A stretch of DNA of 34,220 nt, taken from assembly GCA_964652155.1 (NCBI GenBank), contig CAZZBK010000056.1:1-34220 (forward strand), read 5' to 3'. The notes below the pieces were generated by a model, which saw nothing but the letters and a program-made list of their open reading frames with translations, made no database searches and was not told the origin of the DNA. Numbering within the stretch: the first letter of the stretch is position 1; each line of letters opens with the position of its first letter. The stretch comes from CAZZBK01 sp964652155 (GTDB lineage: Bacteria > Planctomycetota > Planctomycetia > Pirellulales > PNKZ01). This document shows positions 23,029 through 30,068 of the stretch, one piece after another. Position numbers and translations under genes: made by a program.

Positions 23029-23859
23029 TTAGAGCGGCTTGTCCTTGCCGCCCGCCCCCGGTGGGGCCACGCCGCGAGCAAGCGCGGAGGCGTTACGCGC
23101 CGCGTCCGACCAGCCGAGGTTTGGACCGCCAGCCCCTTTCGGCGCCGATCCGCTACCGCCCGGCGCGCCAGCGCCGCTTGTGATCGACGGCGTGTCGGTT
23201 CGTGTCTGCTCCGCCGTTGCGGCGGCCGCGGCCTTCTGAGCGGCTTCCGTGCGGACCGCCGTGATGGCGTCTCGCGGCGTCGTCGCGCCCGTGCCTGCAA
23301 GCTTCGCATAGGCCCATGAGGCGAGACCGGCGCTGACCTGATCGGCCGCGCCCCATGCCGCGCCCTGGGCGACAGCGAGGGCGTCACCGCCCTTCTGGTA
23401 GGTGTCCATGCCGCCCTTCACGGCCCCGACGCCGGCCGACACCACGGTCAGGACAGGCGCGGCCCGCGCGATGAGCGAGAGCGCCTTGCCGGCGGCTTGT
23501 GCGACCGGTGTGCCGAGCGTCTTGCTGGCGACCGCGGAAATCGATCCCGAGACCGAGGCGGCCGTCTGCGATCCCTTGGCGGCCGCGAGCGCCTTCTGCA
23601 CTACCGCCGTTTGGCCCACACGGCGGACAGCGGCCTTGCCGACCTTGCCCACCACGCCCTTGCCCTGGGCGGTCGCGACGGAAGTCGCGACCTTGCTGGC
23701 CTGGGCCACCGTATCGGCCGTGCCGATCACCGCCGTCTTCGCGGTGACCGCCGTCGCGGCGGCCGACACCTGGTCAAAGAGACGGCCTGCGCCGTACCCG
23801 GCCTGGCGCGCGGCCACTGCGTCGACGGACGTGGAAGCGGGTGGACGGGGCGAGCTCAT
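23029..23859 (-). CDS. Ala-rich protein with C-terminal GWS tag, copy 3
   Basis: This 276-aa protein of unknown function is very rich in Ala, Val, Gly and Thr, with few acidic residues. Residues about 35-130 are Ala/Val-rich helices without strong hydrophobic blocks. About 130-150 'AARAPVLTVVSAGVGAVKGG'-like segment (SLIARAAPVLTVVSAGVGAVKGGM) is the most hydrophobic and could insert in a membrane. Residues 249-270 read GWSDAARNASALARGVAPPG plus AG, the motif shared with the two upstream genes, followed by a short lysine-containing tail. It overlaps the preceding gene (ATGA) and so is coupled to it. No family recognised. Confidence 0.8.
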   Translation of the reverse strand: MSSPRPPASTSVDAVAARQAGYGAGRLFDQVSAAATAVTAKTAVIGTADTVAQASKVATSVATAQGKGVVGKVGKAAVRRVGQTAVVQKALAAAKGSQTAASVSGSISAVASKTLGTPVAQAAGKALSLIARAAPVLTVVSAGVGAVKGGMDTYQKGGDALAVAQGAAWGAADQVSAGLASWAYAKLAGTGATTPRDAITAVRTEAAQKAAAAATAEQTRTDTPSITSGAGAPGGSGSAPKGAGGPNLGWSDAARNASALARGVAPPGAGGKDKPL

Positions 23860-24917
23860 AGCGGGGCCTTCCCTTTATCGCCGGTGCCGGGAGGCGCGAC
23901 GCCGCGCTTGATCGCCGACGCGATGCGCGCCTGATCGGACCAGCCGCGATTGATGACGTGATGCGTCGCCCGTGGTGCAGCCGCTGTGCGGTGCGGCGCC
24001 AGATCGGCGTGGGCGCGAAGCATGGTCTGGGCGGCCCGGTTCGACGCGTCGACCGCGAGGGCTGTCCGGACGCCCTGGACATCGGACGGCGAGCCCGGCC
24101 GCTTCATGCCTTCGAAAACCTCGCCACCCGTCACGGCGCCCAGCGCGGCGCCGGCCACAGTTCCGGTCTTGCGATAACCTTGGACGGCGCCATAGGCGGT
24201 GACAGCCCCAGCAACCGCGAGGCCAACCGGCGTCAGGAACGACGCCTTGATGCCGGCGGCAACGGCGGCCCGGGCCGTTGTCGAGACTGCAGCAGAAAGA
24301 CCCGCCCCAACGATTGCCGTGGCGCCACCCGCGACCACTGCGGATTTGGTCGCCGAAACGTTGGCCGCCATTTTGTCAGCGCCGGCCGCGCGCGCCTGAG
24401 AGCGCGTCGCATCGAAGGCCAGAGCGGCTGCCGCAAACACAGCAATTGGGCCAACCACCGGCAGAAATTTCTGAGTTTTGGCGGTAGCAGCCGCCCTTGA
24501 CACAACCGGCTTCCTTGAAGTGGCGCGCGCGGCAGGAGCGGCGGGCGGCGCAGACGTTATACGCGCAGCTTCAGCTAGCCGCTTTTGGAACTCGGCAATT
24601 TCCCGTCCGCCACGCGATGCATCAGCTTTCGGACCTGAGGGTCCTGCCGGACCTATACCGGCATGTTTTGCAATCTCATCGGCTTCGCCTTGATAACGCA
24701 GCCATGACGCGTGGTTATTGATTGCCTCGATGAGCGATTTCGCGGAGGCATTTGCCTTCGGCATGCGAATAACGCCGGACTGCTTGGCTATTGCCTGCAG
24801 CTCAGCCTTGCTGCGCCCCTGCAGAATTTCGTTCAGGCCGAACGGGTCCGCGGCGACCGACTTGGCAATAGTGCGTGGCGCAGATCGAGCGGCCTTGGCT
24901 GTTTTGGTGACGGCCAT
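23856..24917 (-). CDS. Ala-rich protein with SAP-like N-terminus and GWS tag, copy 2
   Basis: The 353-aa protein starts at ATG 24917, which has AGGAG with a 6-base spacer; the ATG 6 bases upstream lies directly against AGGAG and is unlikely. Residues about 24-70 (DPFGLNEILQGRSKAELQAIAKQSGV...SAKSLIEAINNHAS) resemble a Rho-N/SAP-like helix-loop-helix that usually binds nucleic acid. Two hydrophobic Ala/Gly-rich blocks follow (about 150-170 and 190-250, with GxxxG-like runs), then residues 325-346, GWSDQARIASAIKRGVAPPGTG in two parts, the shared C-terminal motif. 'LAPHRTAAAPR' just before it also matches the 585-aa protein. Function unknown. Confidence 0.8.
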   Translation of the reverse strand: MAVTKTAKAARSAPRTIAKSVAADPFGLNEILQGRSKAELQAIAKQSGVIRMPKANASAKSLIEAINNHASWLRYQGEADEIAKHAGIGPAGPSGPKADASRGGREIAEFQKRLAEAARITSAPPAAPAARATSRKPVVSRAAATAKTQKFLPVVGPIAVFAAAALAFDATRSQARAAGADKMAANVSATKSAVVAGGATAIVGAGLSAAVSTTARAAVAAGIKASFLTPVGLAVAGAVTAYGAVQGYRKTGTVAGAALGAVTGGEVFEGMKRPGSPSDVQGVRTALAVDASNRAAQTMLRAHADLAPHRTAAAPRATHHVINRGWSDQARIASAIKRGVAPPGTGDKGKAPL

Positions 24918-24929
24918 CGGCATCTCCTA

Positions 24930-26687
24930 TCAGCGGGTGCGCGGTGGGGCTGGCGTGCGGGCGCGGCCGGCGCGGGGGCCGGTGCCGGGCAGCGCCACGC
25001 CGCGCTTCAGGGCCGAGGCGATGCGGGCCTCCTCGCTCCATCCGCGCGGTCCGGACGCATTCATCGGCCGGGGCGCGGCCGGGGTGCGATGCGGCGCGAG
25101 CGTGCGGGCCGCGATCTCCATCTGCTGGCGAGACAACGCGGCGGCGTTTTGCGCGGCAGCGGTGCGCGCTGCAGCCACGGTGACCGTGGCCTGCGCCTTG
25201 GCCATCTTGACCCGGGTGGCGCCCCGCACCGCGGCGACGTCTTGAGCCGTCTTCTGCGCGGCGACGGCCGACTGGCCCTTCACGGCGGCGGCTTTCGCCT
25301 TGCCTTCAGCGGCTGCGATCTTTGCCTTGCCAGCAGCGGTGGCGACCTTGGCCTTGCCAGCAGCAGCCGCGACCTTGGCGTTGCCATCGACGGCGGCGAC
25401 CTGGGCGGCGGCCTGCGCGGAGGCGACCTGGGCGCGACCTTTGGCCTGGGCGACGCCGGCGGGCCCTGAGCGCGCCTCACGGCTGAGGCGGCCAGCGGCG
25501 GCCTGCAATTTGGCCTGGGCGTCGAGCGACACGACGGGCTTCACCGCTCGCGCGACGAGGCCATACTTGAGACCCACGACGCCGGCGGCGATGGCAAACA
25601 TGCCTTCAGTGCGAACGGCGGCGGAGACCGTCTTGTCCTCGATGTTGCCGGACCCGACGACGCTCGCCGTGCCATGCGCCAGGTTCAACGCGGGAATTCC
25701 GAAAGCGGCCGTGTTCGTCACAACCTTCTCGCCCAGCTTGGCCTGGGCCGCGGCGATGGCGGCGCGCGCTTTGTCGCCGGCGGGCGTGCCGGCAATGACG
25801 CCATTCTGCGCCGTGTTGACGAGCTTGCCGGCGTTGTTCGCGACCTTTTCGATGCCCTTCGCGGCGGTGTTGGCGGCAGCCTTGGCGGACTTGACGGCGC
25901 TGGAGCCCAGCATGCCGCCGAATAGCGCGCCGCCGACAAAAGCGCCCGCTGACATGCCCAGCGCCCAGGCCGTCTTCTCGGCCGAGGGGGCGGCCTGTTG
26001 ATCATGGTCGACTTTCGGCAGGTCGGTCGTTTGAATGTCCCGCATGCGCGCGGAAATGCGATTGGCATTCGGGCCGAAGCCGCCGCGGCTCGTTTCCTTG
26101 GCGAGCTCGCGGCGCAGCGCGTGCAGCTCGAGATTGAGCTCGTGGCGGCGCTTGTCGAACGCGTTCGCGCCAGCGGGCAGGGCCGGTGGTGGCGGCTCTG
26201 CTGGCTCCGCGGGGGCGGCGTTCTTCGTCTCGCCGATGCCAACCTTCTTGAGGTTACGCTCCGCCTTGTTGAGGGACTGCTCGGCGCGCTTCAGATTTCC
26301 GTCGGCGCGGCGGAGCGCGGCCTCTTCGTCATCCGCCGGCTCGGCCTTCTTCTTCGGCGCGGCGGCGGCGCTTGAAATGAAATCAGCCGCGATATTCGTG
26401 CCGAGCGAAGCGGCGCCGCCGAGCGTGGCGAGAGCGATCTCGGCGCCCGACTTTCCTTCGCGAACCGCCTTGACGCCACCGTAGACCGCGCCCGCGCCCG
26501 TCGCCGTCAGAACGACGGGTGCCGAGAGCACCGAGGCCGTGGCCCTCGCGAACGCCGGCGAGAGCTTCGTGCCCATGCCGATGGCGCGGCTTGCCGCGTA
26601 GGCGAGCGCGGCGGACGCGCCGGACGAGATTGCGAACCCACCGGCGAACGCGCCGGCCTGGCGCACGCGCGAGGACGTTTCGGCCAT
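24930..26687 (-). CDS. Ala-rich protein with glycine zippers, 9-aa repeats and GWS tag, copy 1
   Basis: The 585-aa protein has AAGGAG 6 bases ahead of its ATG. Order of parts: Gly/Ala-rich hydrophobic N-terminus (about 12-105, with 'GAFAGGFAISSGASAALAYAASRAIG'); a charged coiled-coil-like region (about 115-215, with 'RADGNLKRAEQSLNKAERNLKKV'); a glycine-zipper hydrophobic block near 240-265 (AGAFVGGALFGGMLGSSA); a further hydrophobic segment near 365-385. Then follow seven 9-aa repeats (417-479, core GKAKVAAAA), and the shared C-terminal motif at 549-570 (GWSEEARIASALKRGVALPG plus TG). Membrane or virion-internal location is suggested by the zippers; no family recognised. Confidence 0.82.
   Translation of the reverse strand: MAETSSRVRQAGAFAGGFAISSGASAALAYAASRAIGMGTKLSPAFARATASVLSAPVVLTATGAGAVYGGVKAVREGKSGAEIALATLGGAASLGTNIAADFISSAAAAPKKKAEPADDEEAALRRADGNLKRAEQSLNKAERNLKKVGIGETKNAAPAEPAEPPPPALPAGANAFDKRRHELNLELHALRRELAKETSRGGFGPNANRISARMRDIQTTDLPKVDHDQQAAPSAEKTAWALGMSAGAFVGGALFGGMLGSSAVKSAKAAANTAAKGIEKVANNAGKLVNTAQNGVIAGTPAGDKARAAIAAAQAKLGEKVVTNTAAFGIPALNLAHGTASVVGSGNIEDKTVSAAVRTEGMFAIAAGVVGLKYGLVARAVKPVVSLDAQAKLQAAAGRLSREARSGPAGVAQAKGRAQVASAQAAAQVAAVDGNAKVAAAAGKAKVATAAGKAKIAAAEGKAKAAAVKGQSAVAAQKTAQDVAAVRGATRVKMAKAQATVTVAAARTAAAQNAAALSRQQMEIAARTLAPHRTPAAPRPMNASGPRGWSEEARIASALKRGVALPGTGPRAGRARTPAPPRTR
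25251..25439 (-). repeat. Seven 27-base (9-aa) tandem repeats in the 585-aa gene
   Basis: The minus strand encodes seven 9-residue units: GRAQVASAQ, AAAQVAAVD, GNAKVAAAA, GKAKVATAA, GKAKIAAAE, GKAKAAAVK, GQSAVAAQK. Three central units share the start GKAK. The repeats place Lys at regular intervals in an Ala-rich helix, compatible with an extended amphipathic or nucleic-acid-binding rod. Confidence 0.85.
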
Positions 26688-27029
26688 CGTTGGCTCCTTC
26701 CGGCGTGAGATGAGATTCCGAGGCTCGGGGCGGCGGGCCTTGCGAGGGGTATCGCGCGGGCGGAGGGCACGGCGCGCGTCGTATTGACAATAGCGGCCTT
26801 ACCTCGCCTCGGATGGCGGACCGGTAGCGGCGTCATCCGCACCGGAATTCTGCAACCAGTTCAGAGTGTTGACCGGGCCTGAAAACACGAAGACCGGAGC
26901 GGGTTTCCCCGTCCGGTCATGGTTTCTTCCGAAAGTAGCCACTGAGTCGCCTGATTTGGCCTTATCTGTCAACCGGCCTTCCGGACAATGCGAGTCGAGT
27001 TCGATAAGTGTTGCGCAAGAGTCACGTTT
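26688..27029. other. Intergenic region between early operon and accessory operon
   Basis: This 342-base stretch has no plausible gene on either strand. It holds the hairpin at 26892-26918, which likely ends the early operon. Further right, the minus strand carries a TTGACA (complement of about 26966-26971, upstream of the hairpin) that lacks a good -10. Left of the hairpin (26700-26880) no clear -35/-10 pair was found, though a late promoter for the accessory genes should lie here. AAGGAG precedes the 585-aa gene. Confidence 0.6.
26892..26918 (-). terminator. Rho-independent-like terminator of the early operon
   Basis: GACCGGA(G)CGGG pairs with CCCGTCCGGTC: 11 base pairs with one bulged base and a TTTC loop. 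On the minus strand the stem is followed by TTCGTGTTTTC, a loose T-rich tail. It lies 112 bases after the last early gene (27030), which is a good place for termination. Confidence 0.6.
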
Positions 27030-27743
27030 TTAAGCCATCGCCATCTCGCTGGCGGCAGCGGCGTCGATCGCGTCGGTGATGTTGCGGAAGCCCCGCCCCT
27101 GAGCCTGCATGGCCACCGCGCGTTCGACCGTGCGGTCGAGGAACCGGGACAGGCCGCTGTCGTCCCACATCGCCGGCGCGCCTAGTGGTTCCACGGCGGC
27201 GGCGATCTCCATCTCAAGCAAGGCGAGGTCCGTATCGGGGCCCATGTTGACGAACCCGTTCAGCAAGCGGGCGCTGCTGTCCTCGTCAGCGGCGCGGCGC
27301 GCCAGGAGATCGCCGACCGCCGTGACCGCCGCGTCGCGGAACCGCTTGGCCGGGAACCAGAACCGAAGGAGCGTTCCACACCAGAACAGCGGCGAGCGGT
27401 TGTAGGTCGTCGTGACCGTATCGGCCCACGATCCCGTCGTCGCGACCCGTGCTGGCCAGACCGGCCGGTTGCTGCCGATTCGCTCCACCTCGCCCCGCGT
27501 TCCCCCAGGGCCCCAAACGTCGGCGGATACCGGCCCCTCGGTGCCGACGATCACCAGCGCCGCCGGCGACAGGGTGGAGAAGGCCAGCCGCTTGGTTTCC
27601 GACCATCGCACGCGCGTCGAGGCGTGGTCGTCCTCCGGGCGCGGCTGCTTCTTGACCGGCGGAGGCAGCGTGTCGCCCGTCCTGACGCCGAGCGCGGCGG
27701 CAAGCTCGGCCGCCGTCCGCGATTTTTCGAGTGTGTCCGTCAT
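27030..27743 (-). CDS. Last gene of the early operon, function unknown
   Basis: The 237-aa protein starts ATG 27743, overlapping the previous stop (ATGA). Its N-terminal third is hydrophilic (RTAAELAAALGVRTGDTLPPPVKKQPRPEDDHASTRVRWSETK). The middle is strand-rich with 'LVIVGTEGPVSADVWGPGGTRGEVERIGSNRPVWPARV', then 'NRSPLFWCGTLLRFWFPAKRFRDAAVTAVGDLLARRAADEDSSARLLNGFVNMGPDTDLALLEMEIAAA', helical and amphipathic. No catalytic motif is recognisable and I cannot name the family. It is preceded by the other early genes and followed by the terminator. Confidence 0.7.
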   Translation of the reverse strand: MTDTLEKSRTAAELAAALGVRTGDTLPPPVKKQPRPEDDHASTRVRWSETKRLAFSTLSPAALVIVGTEGPVSADVWGPGGTRGEVERIGSNRPVWPARVATTGSWADTVTTTYNRSPLFWCGTLLRFWFPAKRFRDAAVTAVGDLLARRAADEDSSARLLNGFVNMGPDTDLALLEMEIAAAVEPLGAPAMWDDSGLSRFLDRTVERAVAMQAQGRGFRNITDAIDAAAASEMAMA

Positions 27744-28780
27744 GGCGCTTCCCTCTCCCTCAATCTCGCGGCGCGGCCCGCCGCCTGCAATGCCTCGAAA
27801 CGCAGGGCAACCTCGGCCCCGCCATCCGTCGTCTCGCCATTGGCGGCGCGCGCCACCTCGGCGATCACGGCGGCGTAGAGCTGCCGGGCCCCTTCGTGAC
27901 TGCGCCCGATCCGCTGGCCGATGGCCCGCCACGTCCACGGCGGCTCGGCGGCCCGCCAGCGCAGCAAAGCGACGGCGCCGTCGTATTCGTCCGACCGGAT
28001 GCCGCCCGGCAGGCCCAGCGCGCGCAGCCAGGACAGCGCCGTGAGCATGTCGTCCCAATCGCGGCCGGACGGCTCGGACAGCGCCTGGTCCGCGTCCTGC
28101 TCGGCCAATTCGGCCGGCGACAGCGGCGTCATGCGGGCGAGCCCGGCCAGGATGCCGGCGAACGTCTTGACGCCGGGCCTGTCGAGCCGGATCCACCGCT
28201 CGGCGGCGACGGCCCGCATCAGCCGGCCTTCCGCTTCGATCGGGCTGATCGAGCCGGCGGCCGAATACGTCATGTCGAACGGATTGCGCCACCATTGGCC
28301 ACCGATCGCGCGCTCGCTGGTTTCGGCCTCGCCGTCGTCGCCGGAGCGGGCGCGGCCCTTGGCGGCCTCGCGCCACTCCTCCATTTCGCGCGCTTCCAGC
28401 TCGGCCATCTCGGCCTCTTCCACGGCGGAATAGGAGACCGTCGACGACCACATGCGGGGCGGCGGCGAGACGCCGTCGTCGATCCACGCCGGTTCCGGAA
28501 GCTGCAGTGACCAGAGATCGGGATGGAGCGGACGCCACAGCTCGGGATGCTCGCCCGTCAGCGTGTGCCAGCCGGCCCACGGCCGCGCCGGGTCGGGCGG
28601 GCGCGTGCGGGCGGGCAGGAACACCGGCTCACCGGCGGCGTGCGTCATCCACATCAGGCGGCGCGTCCTCGGATGGATGACGCGGGCGGCCTCGAACGGC
28701 GGGCGGGCGTTCCATCGCACCGGCACGACCACGCCGACCGGGGGCAGCATGTCGGCTGTTGCGTACCATTTCTCATCCAT
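27740..28780 (-). CDS. Early protein with DUF6362-like C-terminal segment
   Basis: The 346-aa protein starts ATG 28780 (MDEKWYATADMLPPVG), with AGGGGGC ahead. A longer frame to 28873 would overlap the previous gene. N-terminal 110 residues: 'LPPVGVVVPVRWNARPPFEAARVIHP...WMTHAAGEPVFLPA', a small strand-rich domain. Charged middle: EEAEMAELEAREMEEWREAAKGRARSG. C-terminal about 60 residues, 'EYDGAVALLRWRAAEPPWTWRAIGQRIGRSHEGARQLYAAVIAEVARAAN', look like a helix-turn-helix of the type seen in DUF6362 phage proteins (W-x-x-I-G/C-x-x-x-G-x-S-x-x-x-x-x-x). DNA binding is thus possible. Family identity is tentative. Confidence 0.65.
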   Translation of the reverse strand: MDEKWYATADMLPPVGVVVPVRWNARPPFEAARVIHPRTRRLMWMTHAAGEPVFLPARTRPPDPARPWAGWHTLTGEHPELWRPLHPDLWSLQLPEPAWIDDGVSPPPRMWSSTVSYSAVEEAEMAELEAREMEEWREAAKGRARSGDDGEAETSERAIGGQWWRNPFDMTYSAAGSISPIEAEGRLMRAVAAERWIRLDRPGVKTFAGILAGLARMTPLSPAELAEQDADQALSEPSGRDWDDMLTALSWLRALGLPGGIRSDEYDGAVALLRWRAAEPPWTWRAIGQRIGRSHEGARQLYAAVIAEVARAANGETTDGGAEVALRFEALQAAGRAARLREREAP

Positions 28781-28811
28781 CACGCGCGCCCCCTGGCTGC
28801 TGCCCAGCGCC

Positions 28812-29054
28812 TCATGACGCCACCTCGCAATCGCGCTTGCGTCGGCGTGTCGTGGTGGGCACCCACAGCTCACGCCACGCGACGGGCGTGCACATCGTGA
28901 GCTTGCTGCTTTCCCAGCGGAAGAAGCTGCGCGACGCCGGCGTCGTGATGCCGACGATCATCAGCCCCTGGACGATCTCTCCCGACGATAGCTGGAATTC
29001 GACGGTGTTCTCGTGAGCCAGCTCGTCGAGCGGCCGGAATGCATTGTGCGGCAT
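28812..29054 (-). CDS. Small early protein (80 aa), function unknown
   Basis: This protein begins MPHNAFRPLDELAHENTVEFQLSSGEIVQGLMIVGITTPASRSFFRWESSKLTMCTPVAW: a compact strand-rich sequence with a short Lys/Arg-rich end (TTTRRRKRDCEVAS). GGGGGA precedes the ATG at 29054 by about 10 bases. The basic tail might contact nucleic acid. It lies 31 bases before the 27740-28780 gene. No family recognised. Confidence 0.65.
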   Translation of the reverse strand: MPHNAFRPLDELAHENTVEFQLSSGEIVQGLMIVGITTPASRSFFRWESSKLTMCTPVAWRELWVPTTTRRRKRDCEVAS

Positions 29055-29128
29055 GCGCCATGTTCCCCCATGATGGACCGGCGCCGGGGATGCCGATCGG
29101 CTCCCCGGCGCGTCTCATTCGCCAGCGC

Positions 29129-29401
29129 TCACGCCGCCTCGGCCTCGCCGCGCACCTCGCCGTCGAAGGGGATGGCGAGGAACACGAACTCGTCGCCGTC
29201 GAAGGCGATCGTGCCGAGCATCGTACCGGTCGGGAGCAGGTGGCGGCGCATGTGGAGCTCGAGGGCGTCGAGCGCCATGCGGGCGACGTCGGGCCCGAGG
29301 TTCGCGGCGATGACGTCGTGCGGGGTCAATTCGTGAGCCGCGATGGGGCTGGCAGTCTCTGTGTCGTTCGCGGGCGTCGCGGTGGTGGCGTCTGTCGGCA
29401 T
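29129..29401 (-). CDS. Small early protein (90 aa), function unknown
   Basis: ATG 29401 is chosen (MPTDATTATPANDTETASP) because AGGAG lies 7 bases ahead; a TTG-started longer frame to 29467 has no ribosome site. After a Thr/Ala/Pro-rich start comes 'LTPHDVIAANLGPDVARMALDALELHMRRHLLPTGTMLGTIAFDGDEFVFLAIPFDGEV': a helix and two short strands. Family unknown. Together with the neighbours it makes a run of short early genes often carrying host-interaction functions. Confidence 0.65.
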   Translation of the reverse strand: MPTDATTATPANDTETASPIAAHELTPHDVIAANLGPDVARMALDALELHMRRHLLPTGTMLGTIAFDGDEFVFLAIPFDGEVRGEAEAA

Positions 29402-29460
29402 GGTCGTGCTCCTCGGAGGTTGCTGGTGCAGGCGACGCGGAACGAAACGGGGCGAACGAA

Positions 29461-29481
29461 CTGTCAAGCGTTGCTTGACAG
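29461..29481 (-). promoter_or_regulatory. Perfect inverted repeat with TTGACA, operator or attenuator candidate
   Basis: CTGTCAAGC, spacer GTT, GCTTGACAG: a perfect 9-bp inverted repeat at the end of the 74-aa gene, including its stop codon. Each arm contains TTGACA on its own strand, so it could be an operator overlapping a -35 box. It could also be a short mRNA hairpin. No clear -10 follows at 17 bases on the minus strand. Confidence 0.5.
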
Positions 29482-29688
29482 CTCGGGGTCGGCGTGGCCG
29501 GTCGAGAGTTCGCGGCCGGTGGCCGGGTCGATTTCCGTAAATGTGCGGCCATCCCAGACCAGGGCCGTCCGGGTGGGCCCGGACAGGGGTGTCCCATCCG
29601 GCTCCGGCATGTGGAACACGGCGTCACGTGGCGCGTCGGCCGCGTAAGCGGGGTGGCGGGGCGAGCGGGGTGCGGGGCCGGCGATCAT
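29464..29688 (-). CDS. Small early protein (74 aa), function unknown
   Basis: The sequence starts MIAGPAPRSPRHPAYAADAPRDAVFHMPEPDGTPLSGPTRTALVWDGRTFTEIDPATGRELSTG: Pro-rich start, then two short strands (RTALVWDGRTFTEID). It overlaps the GapR-like gene stop by ATGA and so is translated with it. The stop codon lies within the inverted repeat at 29461-29481. No family recognised. Confidence 0.6.
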   Translation of the reverse strand: MIAGPAPRSPRHPAYAADAPRDAVFHMPEPDGTPLSGPTRTALVWDGRTFTEIDPATGRELSTGHADPELSSNA

Positions 29689-30038
29689 TGCAGCCGCCCC
29701 TTCTTGCCTAACGCACTCTCCGCCGTCTCACCGTCGTCGCTCGACAGCCCGCCGCGCTTCTCGGCGGCGACCGCCTTCTGCGCCTCCTCCAGCGTCGCCG
29801 GCAGGCCGGTCGCCTGGCGGTAGGTCGTCACCTCGAGCTCGAGCGTGAGCTGCGCCTGGCTGTACTCCGCGCCTTTCCGCCGCTCCTTCACGCACTGCGC
29901 GAGGGCTTTGAGATTCCAGCCGTCCTCCTTCGCGCGGGCCTTCAGGTCCTTCAGCTTGACCTGGCGCTCGGCGATCTCGTCGAGCAGATCGCTCCACTCG
30001 GAGACGGCGGCCTCGACGGCGGCGTTGACGTTGCTCAT
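29685..30038 (-). CDS. GapR/DUF2312-like DNA-binding protein
   Basis: Residues about 18-56 'LLDEIAERQVKLKDLKARAKEDGWNLKALAQCVKERRKG' follow the GapR (DUF2312) pattern of a long helix, then 'ak..GfdvkalrkivrlRk', found in alphaproteobacteria, where GapR tracks overtwisted DNA and is essential in Caulobacter. The 117-aa protein is longer than host GapR (about 90) and has a Gly/Asp-rich tail. The ATG at 30038 is used. A phage GapR homologue could replace or compete with the host factor during replication; this is inference. Confidence 0.65.
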   Translation of the reverse strand: MSNVNAAVEAAVSEWSDLLDEIAERQVKLKDLKARAKEDGWNLKALAQCVKERRKGAEYSQAQLTLELEVTTYRQATGLPATLEEAQKAVAAEKRGGLSSDDGETAESALGKKGRLQ

Positions 30039-30068
30039 GGGTCTGTTCCTCTCCCCGTTTTCATCGCG

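Noticed and set aside
25251..25439. CRISPR array
   Set aside because: Units are 27 bases without spacers and encode an in-frame 9-aa repeat.
26780..26800. Plus-strand TTGACA as promoter
   Set aside because: No -10 at a suitable distance and no plus-strand gene downstream.
28781..28873. Longer start for the 27740 gene
   Set aside because: Would overlap the preceding gene by over 60 bases; ATG 28780 has a better ribosome site.
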